In this document: positions 1 through 6,795 of the stretch, one piece after another | How positions within the stretch are numbered: position 1 is the first letter of the stretch | Layout: every line of letters starts with the position of its first letter | Origin: Salinisphaera sp. UBA6602 | GTDB lineage: Bacteria; Pseudomonadota; Gammaproteobacteria; Nevskiales; Salinisphaeraceae | Direction: 5' to 3' | Length of the DNA stretch: 17,794 nucleotides | NCBI GenBank assembly: GCA_002433465.1 | Contig: DJIE01000241.1 | Span: 1-17,794, forward strand | Program-made: the position numbers and the translations under genes | The notes under the pieces: model-generated | Told to the model about the DNA's origin: nothing | Database searches by the model: none | Seen by the model: only the letters and a program-made list of their open reading frames with translations

Positions 1-124
1 CGGCGCCGTTGGGGCCGATGATCGAATGGATATGGCCGCGATCGACCGTGAACGACAGATCCGCCACGGCATCGACGCCGCCGAACGATTTGGTCAGCTC
101 GCGGCATTCGAGAATCGCGCTCAT
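1..124 (-). CDS. livG: LivG-type branched-chain ABC transporter ATPase, N-terminal fragment
   Basis: This is the first 41 codons of an ABC ATPase, cut by the window edge. The reading frame opens at the ATG at 124-122 on the minus strand with MSAILECRELTKSFGGV. The fragment ends in IIGPNGA, the beginning of a Walker A motif (GPNGAGK) that would finish just outside the window. The LTKSFGG...A start is typical of LivG, the cytoplasmic ATPase that powers uptake through LivH and LivM. Its ATG overlaps the livM stop as ATGA, so the genes are translationally coupled in the order livH-livM-livG. The ligand cannot be read from this fragment. Gene order makes LivG more likely than LivF. Confidence 0.85.
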   Translation of the reverse strand, partial: MSAILECRELTKSFGGVDAVADLSFTVDRGHIHSIIGPNGA

Positions 125-1065
125 CGCCGGCCTCCCGGCACCAGCCGTGCCAGCGTGGGCACCAGCCCCGTGGGCATGAAGATCACCACCACCATCAGGA
201 TCGCGCCCAGAATCATCACCTCGAGATCATCGACCCCGGTCAGAAACTGCGGCAGCAACGTCAGAATGACCGCGCCCACGATCGCGCCGTAGGTCGAGGC
301 CATGCCGCCGAGCACCACCATGGTCACGAACTCGATCGAGTAGATGAAGTTGGCCAGATCCGGCGTCACGAAGCCCGAGTAGTGGGCCGTGAGCACACCC
401 GCCAGGGCCGCCAGCACCGCCGATACGACAAAAATCAGCACCTTGTAGCCGAGCGTATGCACACCCACCACCTCGGCAGCCACCTCCGAGCCGTGCACCG
501 CCCGCAGCGCCCGCCCGACGGGCGAGTCGATCAGGTTCAACGCCAGCCAGACGGTCGCCAGCAGCAATACCGCAATCAGCGCATACCAGTAGCGCTCGTC
601 GTAAAGGTTGGTATCGCCGATCGACAGCGGCGGCGCCATCATGCCGTCCGGCCCGCCGGTGATACCGGCCTCGGTACGCAGCACGATAGAAATGAGAATG
701 CCGAGCCCCAGCGTGGCCATGGCCAGATAATGACCGGACAGGCGCAGAATCGGGCGTGCCACCACGAACGCAAGCAGCGCCACCACGACCAGCGCGGCCG
801 GCATGGACAGATAGACCGGCCAGCCGTAGTTGGCGCTGAGTACGGCCGTGACGTAGGCACCGAGTCCGAAGAAACCGGCATGGCCGAGGCTGATCTGACC
901 GGCATAACCCATCAACAGGTTCAGCCCGACCGCGACCATGGCGTTGATGAGCACATGAATGGCCACGTCGTACTGGTAAGGGTTGGAAAACACCAGCGGC
1001 GCGGCGGCCAGAATCAGCGCCAGCACGATCAGCCCCGGGCGTGGAATACGCTTGAGCATGCCCAT
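121..1065 (-). CDS. livM: LivM-type branched-chain ABC transporter permease
   Basis: This 314-residue inner-membrane permease of the hydrophobic amino acid (HAAT) ABC family has many hydrophobic helices. It carries the LivM signature NLLMGYAGQISLGHAGFFGLGAY-like segment near residues 49-71, and an ITGGPDG motif near 134-140 is also typical. The family moves branched-chain amino acids, but many members next to catabolic genes take up aromatic acids, short amides or urea. The start ATG shares one base with the livH stop (TGATG), and the stop overlaps the livG start (ATGA). Position opposite a homoprotocatechuate cluster suggests an aromatic acid ligand such as a hydroxyphenylacetate. That is inference, because the specificity-setting binding protein is not in the window. 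Confidence 0.93.
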   Translation of the reverse strand: MGMLKRIPRPGLIVLALILAAAPLVFSNPYQYDVAIHVLINAMVAVGLNLLMGYAGQISLGHAGFFGLGAYVTAVLSANYGWPVYLSMPAALVVVALLAFVVARPILRLSGHYLAMATLGLGILISIVLRTEAGITGGPDGMMAPPLSIGDTNLYDERYWYALIAVLLLATVWLALNLIDSPVGRALRAVHGSEVAAEVVGVHTLGYKVLIFVVSAVLAALAGVLTAHYSGFVTPDLANFIYSIEFVTMVVLGGMASTYGAIVGAVILTLLPQFLTGVDDLEVMILGAILMVVVIFMPTGLVPTLARLVPGGRR

Positions 1066-1940
1066 CAGACCCGCTCCGTCGCACGCGAGCCGAACAGGCC
1101 GCTGGGCAGCAGGAACAACACCAGCAGCACGATTACGAACGGCACCGCGTCCTTGTATTCTGACGAGATATAGCCGGCGGTGAAGGCCTCCATGATGCCA
1201 AGCAGCAAGCCGCCCACAACGGCCCCCACCGGGCTGCCGAGACCACCCAGCACCGCCGCCACGAAGCCTTTCAGCCCGAGCATTACGCCGATGTCGTAGG
1301 CGGTCAGGGTGATCGGGGCCGCGACGGCGCCGGCGACCGCGCCGAGCGCGCCGGCCAGCGCGAACGACAGCATCAGGATGAAACGCGGGTTGATGCCGAC
1401 CAGGCGCGCGGCGTTGGGGTTATGCGATACCGCCAGCATGGCCTTGCCGGTGAGGGTGCGCTTGAAAAACCAGGCCAGCGCGCAGACCACCACCGCGCCG
1501 ACGCCCAGCACCCACAGGCTCTGCGGCAGAATGGTGGCACCGGCGATATCGATGGGCGTATTGCCGGTGAATGCCGGCAGGGCATGAATCGACTTGCCCC
1601 AGAAGAACTGGGCACCGCCGCGCAGAAACAGCGATGCGCCGATCGTGATGATGATCAGCGGCACGATATCGTTGGTCGCGGCGCGTTCGAGTGCGAGTTT
1701 TTCGATCAGGATGCCGGCCAGCACCGCCAGCACGATCGCGCCGACAATCGCCAGCGGCATGGGCAGGCCGTACTGCATGAGCATGACCGAACCCAGCCCG
1801 CCGATCATCAGGAACTCGCCCTGGGCGAAATTGATGATATGGCTGGCGTTGTAGATGATGGTGAAACCCAGCGCGACAAGCGCATAGGTCGAGCCCGCGG
1901 TCAGGCCCGAAAAGAGATACTGCATGAACTCAGCGAACAT
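1065..1940 (-). CDS. livH: LivH-type branched-chain ABC transporter permease
   Basis: This is the second permease of the transporter, 291 residues from the ATG at 1940. I chose this start because MFAEFMQYLFSGLTAGSTYA aligns with the usual LivH N-terminus, whereas the open frame upstream to 2027 is polar and unlike the family. The signature stretch around YNASHIINFAQGEF lies near residues 35-48, and a GLGSPVGAVVGGLLLG segment occurs near the C-terminus. No good ribosome binding site precedes the ATG; the upstream bases are GGCAGGCCTGCC. A small frame with a strong site ends 8 bases past this start, so coupled translation is possible. It pairs with LivM to form the membrane channel. Confidence 0.92.
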   Translation of the reverse strand: MFAEFMQYLFSGLTAGSTYALVALGFTIIYNASHIINFAQGEFLMIGGLGSVMLMQYGLPMPLAIVGAIVLAVLAGILIEKLALERAATNDIVPLIIITIGASLFLRGGAQFFWGKSIHALPAFTGNTPIDIAGATILPQSLWVLGVGAVVVCALAWFFKRTLTGKAMLAVSHNPNAARLVGINPRFILMLSFALAGALGAVAGAVAAPITLTAYDIGVMLGLKGFVAAVLGGLGSPVGAVVGGLLLGIMEAFTAGYISSEYKDAVPFVIVLLVLFLLPSGLFGSRATERV

Positions 1941-2058
1941 GGCAGGCCTGCCCGTCGCTGCGATCACAGGCCGCGACGAAAACGCCACCGCCGATCGATG
2001 AGCCCGCATATCCGCCGTCGAGCGCATGCACGGCGCGCCCGCGTTCGGTCGCTTTCAC
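1930..2058 (-). CDS. possible 42-codon leader ORF overlapping the livH start
   Basis: A GTG at 2058-2056 is preceded at 7 bases by a perfect GAGGAG (2071-2066). This is the same site and spacing seen before the real starts at 2737, 4789, 9355 and 11328. The frame runs 42 codons (MKATERGRAVHALDGG...CHVR) and stops with TGA at 1932-1930, just inside livH, which reads in a different frame. The peptide resembles no family I know and has no signal sequence or membrane segment. It may serve as a translational coupler for livH, which lacks its own site, or it may be a remnant. Codon use is compatible with the neighbours but too short to judge. Confidence 0.35.
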   Translation of the reverse strand: MKATERGRAVHALDGGYAGSSIGGGVFVAACDRSDGQACHVR

Positions 2059-2219
2059 TGATTTTCTCCTCTCTCGTACTCGCACCGGCTTTGCCGGCAG
2101 TGCCCGATACGTCATCGCGTTCGGGCTTATTGATCTTGCTTGCCGTCGCCGCGATAAACCGGCCACGACGGGGTCGCTCCGCAAGCGCTTCGTGACGGCG
2201 CCGCGCGACCTCTTAAACC

Positions 2220-2400
2220 GATACTACATCAAACCAATCGGCCATCAACAGGTATCATTTTTAAAAATTAGACGCATGCTACACGCAGAATAAATAAAGC
2301 AATTATTTTTTTAATTTTCAAAACAAAAAGATACCGCTGCCAATACGGCGACCGAAAAACTCGAACTCAATTCAAAACTTAAGCCACTGGCAATAGGCAC
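2220..2400. other. AT-rich tract with palindrome and operator-like half-site
   Basis: This tract stands out sharply from the GC-rich window. It includes a perfect 12-bp palindrome ATTTTTAAAAAT (2257-2268) and long A and T runs at about 2291-2335. The segment TAAATAAAGCAA (2291-2302) matches the right arm of the hpaF operator (TAAATAAAACAA) at 11 of 12 bases. That match may be simple AT composition. Roles as a curved regulatory region or a nucleoid-protein binding site are inference. Confidence 0.5.
2221..2248 (-). promoter_or_regulatory. candidate promoter for the liv operon
   Basis: On the minus strand, TTGATG (2248-2243) is followed after 16 bases by TAGTAT (2226-2221). Each hexamer matches the sigma-70 consensus at four of six positions. 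AT-rich DNA lies immediately upstream, as an UP element would. It implies a leader of roughly 275 bases before livH, containing the small GTG frame. The call is by eye; other AT-rich hexamers nearby could serve equally well. Confidence 0.3.
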
Positions 2401-2536
2401 GTATCAATAAAGGCCGTTGATCGAATGCATCGGCATTGTCCGTGCAGTCCGAAAACCTCGGTACCCATACCTGACCTGCAGCAACAGCGGCCGAGGTCTC
2501 GGTCGCGTGGCCGGCCCTGCAGCCACCGCCGATCGC

Positions 2537-2575
2537 TTGACACCTACACCATTACTTAACATGCTAAACAATACA
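2537..2575 (+). promoter_or_regulatory. promoter and probable HpaR operator of the dioxygenase gene
   Basis: A perfect -35 TTGACA (2537-2542) is followed after 17 bases by CATGCT (2560-2565) as -10. The -10 sits inside CTTAACATGCTAAAC, a nearly symmetrical site of the kind MarR-family repressors bind. The same arrangement recurs before hpaF (TTGACG, 17 bases, CATGAT inside TTTAACATGATAAAT), and the bases after the -35 also agree (CCT). A repressor bound here would block RNA polymerase at the -10. HpaR, encoded at 4129, is the obvious candidate. Transcription would begin near 2572. Confidence 0.7.
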
Positions 2576-2736
2576 AGTCGAATGTTGATCCGCTGCGGTA
2601 GTAGACGCATGGGCCACCAGCTCGGAGCCGGTAGACGATCACGCCCGTGGTGAGCGTCACACCGCGCCGAAACCGACAACAATAAGTCGTTCGCCCGCGG
2701 CGTCGAGCGGCATGTCTTGCGATGAGGAGATATCAG

Positions 2737-3876
2737 ATGAGCGAAAAGACCCTGACATCTGCGGGTTTTTATGTGTCCGCCGAAGCGTTTGTGCCGACGG
2801 ATAATCCAGTACCCACGCCGACGGCACCGCCACCGGAAATCTTGCGCTGTGCCTATATGGAGATCGTGGTATCCGATCTGGCCGTATCGCGGGCGTTCTA
2901 TGTCGATGTGCTGAACCTGGTCGTCACCGCGGAAGACGAACACACGATCTATCTGCGTACCACGGAAGAATTCATTCACCACAACGTGGTGCTGCGCCAG
3001 GGCCCCGACCCGGCGGTCGCGGCTTTTGCGTATCGGGTGCAATCCCCGGCCGAGCTGGATAAGGCGGTGGCCTTCTATACCGAGCTGGGCTGCCGCGTGG
3101 AGCGGCGCAAGGAAGGCTTCGTTCGCGGCGTGGGCGATTCGGTACGAGTACAGGATCCGCTCGGCTTCCCCTGCGAATTCTTCTACGACATCGAACACGT
3201 CGAACGCCTGGCCTGGCGCTATGACCTGCACAGTGCCGGCGCGCTGGTGCGCCTGGACCATTTCAATCAGGTCACACCCGACGTGCCACGCGCGACCCGG
3301 TTCATGCAGGACCTGGGATTTCGTGTCACCGAGGATATTCAGGACGAACACCAGACCGTCTATGCGGCCTGGATGCGGCGCAAATCCACCGTACACGACA
3401 CGGCCATGACCGGTGGCGAGGGTCCGCGCATGCATCACATCGCCTTCGCCACCCACGAAAAGCACAACATCCTGCATATCTGCGACAAGCTCGGTGCCTT
3501 GCGGCTGTCCGATCGTATCGAACGCGGCCCCGGGCGCCACGGGGTTTCGAACGCGTTCTATCTCTACCTGCGTGACCCGGACGGGCACCGCATCGAGATC
3601 TATACCCAGGACTATTACACCGGCGACCCCGACAACCCGGTCATCACCTGGGACGTACACGACAACCAGCGCCGCGACTGGTGGGGCCATGCCGTCGTGC
3701 CGTCCTGGTATACGGAAGCATCGCGAGTCCTCGACCTCGACGGCAACCTGCAGCCGCTCGTCGCACGCACCGACAGCTCCGAAATGGCGGTCACCATCGG
3801 CGCGGACGGCTTCTCCTATACACGCAAGAACGACAAGGACGACGACGGCGAGTACAAGCTCGGCCATCAGCTCTAG
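2737..3876 (+). CDS. homoprotocatechuate 2,3-dioxygenase, VOC-fold extradiol type
   Basis: This 379-residue cytoplasmic enzyme opens the ring of 3,4-dihydroxyphenylacetate between carbons 2 and 3 to give 5-carboxymethyl-2-hydroxymuconate semialdehyde. It closely follows the Brevibacterium fuscum HPCD and Arthrobacter MndD family from memory, with a constant offset of 20. The metal ligands are His175, His234 and Glu287. Second-sphere residues are Trp212, His220, Arg263, His268, Tyr277 and Arg313. Two VOC modules cover about residues 36-155 and 168-295. The start is the ATG at 2737 with GAGGAG at 2724-2729; the in-frame ATG at 2722 overlaps that site. Iron or manganese cannot be told from sequence. 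It is not homologous to the LigB-type HpaD of E. coli, so I give no hpaD symbol. Confidence 0.95.
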   Translation: MSEKTLTSAGFYVSAEAFVPTDNPVPTPTAPPPEILRCAYMEIVVSDLAVSRAFYVDVLNLVVTAEDEHTIYLRTTEEFIHHNVVLRQGPDPAVAAFAYRVQSPAELDKAVAFYTELGCRVERRKEGFVRGVGDSVRVQDPLGFPCEFFYDIEHVERLAWRYDLHSAGALVRLDHFNQVTPDVPRATRFMQDLGFRVTEDIQDEHQTVYAAWMRRKSTVHDTAMTGGEGPRMHHIAFATHEKHNILHICDKLGALRLSDRIERGPGRHGVSNAFYLYLRDPDGHRIEIYTQDYYTGDPDNPVITWDVHDNQRRDWWGHAVVPSWYTEASRVLDLDGNLQPLVARTDSSEMAVTIGADGFSYTRKNDKDDDGEYKLGHQL

Positions 3877-3947
3877 GGCACTTCAAGCCCGCGACCGGTT
3901 CGGATAGGCTCGCCTCGTGCCCGCGCACGTGTACCCGGTGGTTTGTC

Positions 3948-3968
3948 GCGTGGCCTGCTAGGCCATGC
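3948..3968 (+). terminator. hairpin after the dioxygenase gene
   Basis: GCGTGGCC (3948-3955) pairs with GGCCATGC (3961-3968) across a TGCTA loop, giving an 8-bp stem with one G-U pair about 70 bases after the stop. No T-tract follows, so it could be a Rho-assisted or RNA-stabilising structure. It would separate the dioxygenase transcript from hpaR. Confidence 0.3.
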
Positions 3969-4128
3969 CACCGGCTTGATGCACAATAAAAACAAGCCTG
4001 CTGTGCCGGCCGGCTTGGAATCCGCGCAACGATGCCGCCCCACCGGGCGCTGGCTCGATATGCGCGTTCGACGCATCGATCGCATGCGGGCCGGTGCATC
4101 AATCCAGACGACATCGAGACGCCGGCCG

Positions 4129-4596
4129 ATGAGCCAGACACGTAACCCCGCACGCCAGAGAAACTACAACCGCCATCCGCTTGAAACCCGGCACGCCCTG
4201 CCGATGACGCTGCTGCGCGCACGCGAGTCGGTGATGGCGCGGTTTCGGCCGATGCTCAACGCCCACGGTATTTCGGAACAGCAATGGCGGGTGATGCGCG
4301 TACTCGCCGAAGAAGGCGTGCTCGATGCCACCGAGATTTCCGGGCGGGCCTGTATTTTCGCGTCGAGCCTGTCGCGCATCATCAAGACCCTGGAAAAACA
4401 GGGCACGCTCATCCGCGAACGGTGCCCAGACGATGCCCGCCGGGTGCAGCTGCGCCTGAGCGATCAGGGCTATCGCATCGTCAGCGAGATCACGCCGGAG
4501 AGCGTGGCGATCTATCGCGCTCTGGAAGACCAGTTCGGCAGCGAGCGTGTCGCCACCCTGATCGACATGCTCAACGAACTCGTCGAAATGGAGTGA
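4129..4596 (+). CDS. hpaR: MarR-family regulator, HpaR-like
   Basis: This 155-residue DNA-binding protein resembles HpaR, the repressor of the homoprotocatechuate operon that is released by hydroxyphenylacetates. The core LLRARESVMARFRP (28-41) and EQQWRVMRVLAE (50-61) match the HpaR pattern. The winged helix spans about residues 50-115, with the recognition helix near 76-91 and the wing RCPDDARRVQL near 99-108. The ATG at 4129 gives a length close to the usual 148-150; longer in-frame starts to 3943 add a basic non-conserved tail. The ribosome binding site is poor. It sits between the dioxygenase and hpaF genes, and both are preceded by the same TTAACATGNTAAA site. I saw no such site before hpaR itself, so autoregulation is not evident. 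Confidence 0.88.
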   Translation: MSQTRNPARQRNYNRHPLETRHALPMTLLRARESVMARFRPMLNAHGISEQQWRVMRVLAEEGVLDATEISGRACIFASSLSRIIKTLEKQGTLIRERCPDDARRVQLRLSDQGYRIVSEITPESVAIYRALEDQFGSERVATLIDMLNELVEME

Positions 4597-4662
4597 GGCA
4601 CTCGGCTCTGCGCATAGCGCCGGGCTTTTGCTGCAAGCACCGATAGGGCGCATGGGGCACGC

Positions 4663-4689
4663 GGCGGGCTGCGGACCAGGCCGCCCGCC
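4663..4689 (+). terminator. GC-rich hairpin after hpaR
   Basis: GGCGGGC (4663-4669) pairs with GCCCGCC (4683-4689) around a 13-base loop, about 65 bases after the hpaR stop and before the hpaF promoter. No T-run follows. It could end hpaR transcripts with help from Rho, but the evidence is only the stem. Confidence 0.3.
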
Positions 4690-4731
4690 TGTCACAGAAG
4701 TCGTCATACCCAAGCCTGCCTTGACGCACGG

Positions 4732-4772
4732 TTGACGCCTGTTGTTTTATTTAACATGATAAATAAAACAAC
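4732..4772 (+). promoter_or_regulatory. promoter and palindromic operator of the hpaF operon
   Basis: TTGACG (4732-4737) lies 17 bases before CATGAT (4755-4760), at the same spacing as the dioxygenase promoter. The -10 is at the centre of a perfect inverted repeat, GTTGTTTTATTTA (4741-4753) and TAAATAAAACAAC (4760-4772), with a 6-base spacer ACATGA. The inner TTTAACATGATAAA looks like a MarR-type operator and is shared with 2556-2569. A second TTGACG at 4721 could be an alternative -35. Start of transcription would be near 4767, leaving a leader of about 22 bases with GAGGAG at 4775-4780. Confidence 0.75.
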
Positions 4773-4788
4773 AAGAGGAGAAACGCTC

Positions 4789-5178
4789 ATGCCTCATCTG
4801 TGCATGGAGTATTCGGCCAACCTGGCCGATCGCGTCGACCTGGCCCATTTGTGCAGCCGGTTGAACGCCACCCTGCTGGACACCGGCTTCTTCGAACCCG
4901 GCGCCATTCGCGTACGCACGCTGCGCTGCGACCACTATTCGGTGGCCGACGAACTGCCCGAGAACGCTTTCCTCGATGCCTCGCTTCGTATCGGCGAAGG
5001 CCGCAGCGAAAGCGACCGCCAGCAGATCGGCGAGGCGCTATTCGCCTGTCTTCAGGCCGAGCTCGCCGAACTGTTCGATTCCCCGCACTTCTGCCTGTCG
5101 CTCGAGGTTCGCCAGATATCGCGCGAGCTGAGCTGGAAGAAGAACGCCATTCACCCGCGCCTGCGCGGCCAGTCCTAG
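4789..5178 (+). CDS. hpaF: 5-carboxymethyl-2-hydroxymuconate delta-isomerase
   Basis: This 129-residue cytoplasmic enzyme of the tautomerase superfamily (CHMI) isomerises 5-carboxymethyl-2-hydroxymuconate to the 5-oxopent-3-ene-1,2,5-tricarboxylate form. The start MPHLCMEY gives Pro after Met, which becomes the catalytic N-terminal proline once Met is removed. Counting that proline as 1, Arg40 and Arg71 fall where the known CHMI active-site arginines are; Arg71 lies in the conserved IGEGRS segment. The length agrees with the roughly 125-residue family, with a short basic C-terminal addition. The start is fixed by GAGGAG 8 bases upstream. It is the first gene after the operator, followed at 12 bases by hpaE. 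Confidence 0.92.
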   Translation: MPHLCMEYSANLADRVDLAHLCSRLNATLLDTGFFEPGAIRVRTLRCDHYSVADELPENAFLDASLRIGEGRSESDRQQIGEALFACLQAELAELFDSPHFCLSLEVRQISRELSWKKNAIHPRLRGQS

Positions 5179-5190
5179 CCCGGAGCTGTC

Positions 5191-6717
5191 ATGGCCTCAT
5201 TCCAAGACAATCTCGATAAAGCCGAATCCTATCTGGCCCGTTTTCGCCAGGACGGCGTATCCAACCATATCGACGGGCAATCCGTACCGGCCGCGAGCGG
5301 CAAGACGTTCGAAACGATCTCGCCGGTCGATCAGTCCAAGCTGGCCGATGTCGCCCGTGGCGGCGCCGAAGATATCGACCGTGCGGCCAAGGCGGCCAAG
5401 GCGGCCTTTGGCGCCTGGCGCGATATGGAAGGCGGCGAGCGCAAGAAGATCCTGCACAAGGTGGCCGACGCCATCGAAGCCCGTGCCGAGGAGATCGCGC
5501 TGGTCGAATGCATGGACACCGGACAGGCGTTTCGCTTCATGTCCAAGGCAGCCCTGCGCGGCGCGGCGAACTTCCGCTTCTTCGCCGACCGGGCGCCCGG
5601 CGCCCGCGATGGCCAGTCGCTGAAAGCACCGGGCCAGATCAATATCACCACGCGTACGCCGATCGGTCCGGTCGGCCTGATCACGCCGTGGAACACGCCG
5701 TTCATGCTGTCGACGTGGAAGATCGCCCCGGCACTGGCCGCCGGCTGCACCGTCGTGCACAAGCCGGCCGAGTTTTCGCCGCTGACCGCGCGTCTGCTGG
5801 TGGAAATCGCCGAAGACGCCGGCCTGCCCAAGGGCGTATGGAACACGGTCAACGGTTTCGGCGAAGACGCCGGCAAGGCACTCACCGAACATCCCGACAT
5901 CAAGGCCATCGGCTTTGTCGGCGAAAGCCGTACCGGACAGATGATCCTCGGCCAGGGTGCTGCCACCTTGAAACGGGTGCATTTCGAGCTGGGCGGCAAG
6001 AATCCGGTCGTGGTGTTTGCCGATGCCGATCTGGATCGCGCGGCCGATGCCGCGCTGTTCATGATCTATTCCCTGAACGGCGAACGCTGCACCTCGTCGA
6101 GCCGGGTACTCATCGAAGAATCCGTGCACGACGCATTCGTGGCCAAGCTCGCCGAGCGTGCTGCGAAGATCAAGGTCGGCCATCCGCTGGACCCGGCCAC
6201 GGTCATCGGCCCGTTGATTCACCCCTCGCATGAAGAAAAAGTGCGTTCCTATTTCGAGATCGCACAGCAGGAAGGGGCAACGATTGCCACCGGCGGCGAA
6301 AAAGTCACCGACGGTGATCTGGCCAACGGCTGCTACGTAAAACCGACGCTGTTCACCAACGCCCGCGCTTCCATGCGTATCGCACAGGAAGAAATCTTCG
6401 GGCCCGTGTTGACCGCCATTCCCTTCGCTGACGAAGCCGAAGCGCTGGAGCTGGCCAACGGGGTGGACTACGGCCTGGCCGGCTATGTCTGGACACGCGA
6501 TATGACCCGTGCCCTGCGCTTCACCGAAAAGATGGACGCCGGAATGATCTGGGTGAACTCGCAGAACGTGCGCCATTTGCCGGCCCCGTTCGGCGGCATG
6601 AAGGACTCGGGCATCGGCCGCGACGGCGGCGATTACTCGTTCGAGTTCTATATGGAAACCAAGAACATCGCACTGGCCACCGACGACCGGCCTATTCCGA
6701 GGCTCGACCAGGAATAA
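5191..6717 (+). CDS. hpaE: 5-carboxymethyl-2-hydroxymuconate semialdehyde dehydrogenase
   Basis: This 508-residue NAD-dependent aldehyde dehydrogenase oxidises the ring-cleavage semialdehyde to 5-carboxymethyl-2-hydroxymuconate. ALDH landmarks are complete: TPWNTP with Asn168, the cofactor lysine in HKPAE (Lys191), GFVGESRTG at 241-249, the general base in FELGGKNP (Glu266) and the nucleophile in NGERCTSSSR (Cys300). EEIFGPV and the APFGGMKDSGIGRDGG end are also present. It is about 20 residues longer than E. coli HpaE, mostly an N-terminal extension of charged residues (1-30). The start ATG has GGAG at 5182-5185, a 5-base spacing. It follows hpaF closely, and the neighbours decide the substrate. 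A general aldehyde dehydrogenase would be the alternative on sequence alone. Confidence 0.93.
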   Translation: MASFQDNLDKAESYLARFRQDGVSNHIDGQSVPAASGKTFETISPVDQSKLADVARGGAEDIDRAAKAAKAAFGAWRDMEGGERKKILHKVADAIEARAEEIALVECMDTGQAFRFMSKAALRGAANFRFFADRAPGARDGQSLKAPGQINITTRTPIGPVGLITPWNTPFMLSTWKIAPALAAGCTVVHKPAEFSPLTARLLVEIAEDAGLPKGVWNTVNGFGEDAGKALTEHPDIKAIGFVGESRTGQMILGQGAATLKRVHFELGGKNPVVVFADADLDRAADAALFMIYSLNGERCTSSSRVLIEESVHDAFVAKLAERAAKIKVGHPLDPATVIGPLIHPSHEEKVRSYFEIAQQEGATIATGGEKVTDGDLANGCYVKPTLFTNARASMRIAQEEIFGPVLTAIPFADEAEALELANGVDYGLAGYVWTRDMTRALRFTEKMDAGMIWVNSQNVRHLPAPFGGMKDSGIGRDGGDYSFEFYMETKNIALATDDRPIPRLDQE

Positions 6718-6735
6718 GACTCGAACGGTCCACCT

Positions 6736-6768
6736 ACGCCGGCCGGCAGCGGCAACGCCCGCCGGCGT
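6736..6768 (+). other. intra-operon hairpin between hpaE and hpaG
   Basis: ACGCCGGC (6736-6743) and GCCGGCGT (6761-6768) form a perfect 8-bp stem with a 17-base loop in the 78-base hpaE-hpaG gap. There is no T-tract, and the downstream genes continue the same pathway. It is more likely an RNA-processing or stability element than a terminator. Confidence 0.35.
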
Positions 6769-6795
6769 CATCGCAACCCAACAAGGGGATGCCCC

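Larger units (their letters stand above)
1941..2736. other. intergenic region between the divergent liv operon and catabolic cluster
   Basis: These 796 bases hold no convincing full gene. From the left they contain the livH leader with the small GTG frame, a candidate minus-strand promoter near 2221-2248, an AT-rich tract (about 2220-2400), and a GC-rich stretch with an inverted repeat CCGAG-GT-CTCGG at 2491-2502. The plus-strand promoter-operator for the dioxygenase gene (2537-2575) follows, and then an untranslated leader of about 165 bases. The open frames in both directions here have no start context and no recognisable protein. Confidence 0.7.

Noticed and set aside
2291..2335. AT-rich stem followed by a T-run that looks like an intrinsic terminator on the plus strand
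   Set aside because: No plus-strand gene lies upstream within the window, and the stem is weak and made only of A-T pairs; it is better treated as part of the AT-rich tract.
2417..2653. 78-codon plus-strand frame in the intergenic region
   Set aside because: It spans the dioxygenase promoter and operator, lacks a ribosome site, and looks like no protein family.
2404..3867. Minus-strand frame of nearly 490 codons opposite the dioxygenase gene
   Set aside because: The plus strand encodes an unmistakable extradiol dioxygenase. The antisense product has no recognisable domain.
5197..6771. Long minus-strand frame opposite hpaE
   Set aside because: It mirrors the aldehyde dehydrogenase gene, has no ribosome site or known motif, and is explained by GC-rich codon bias.
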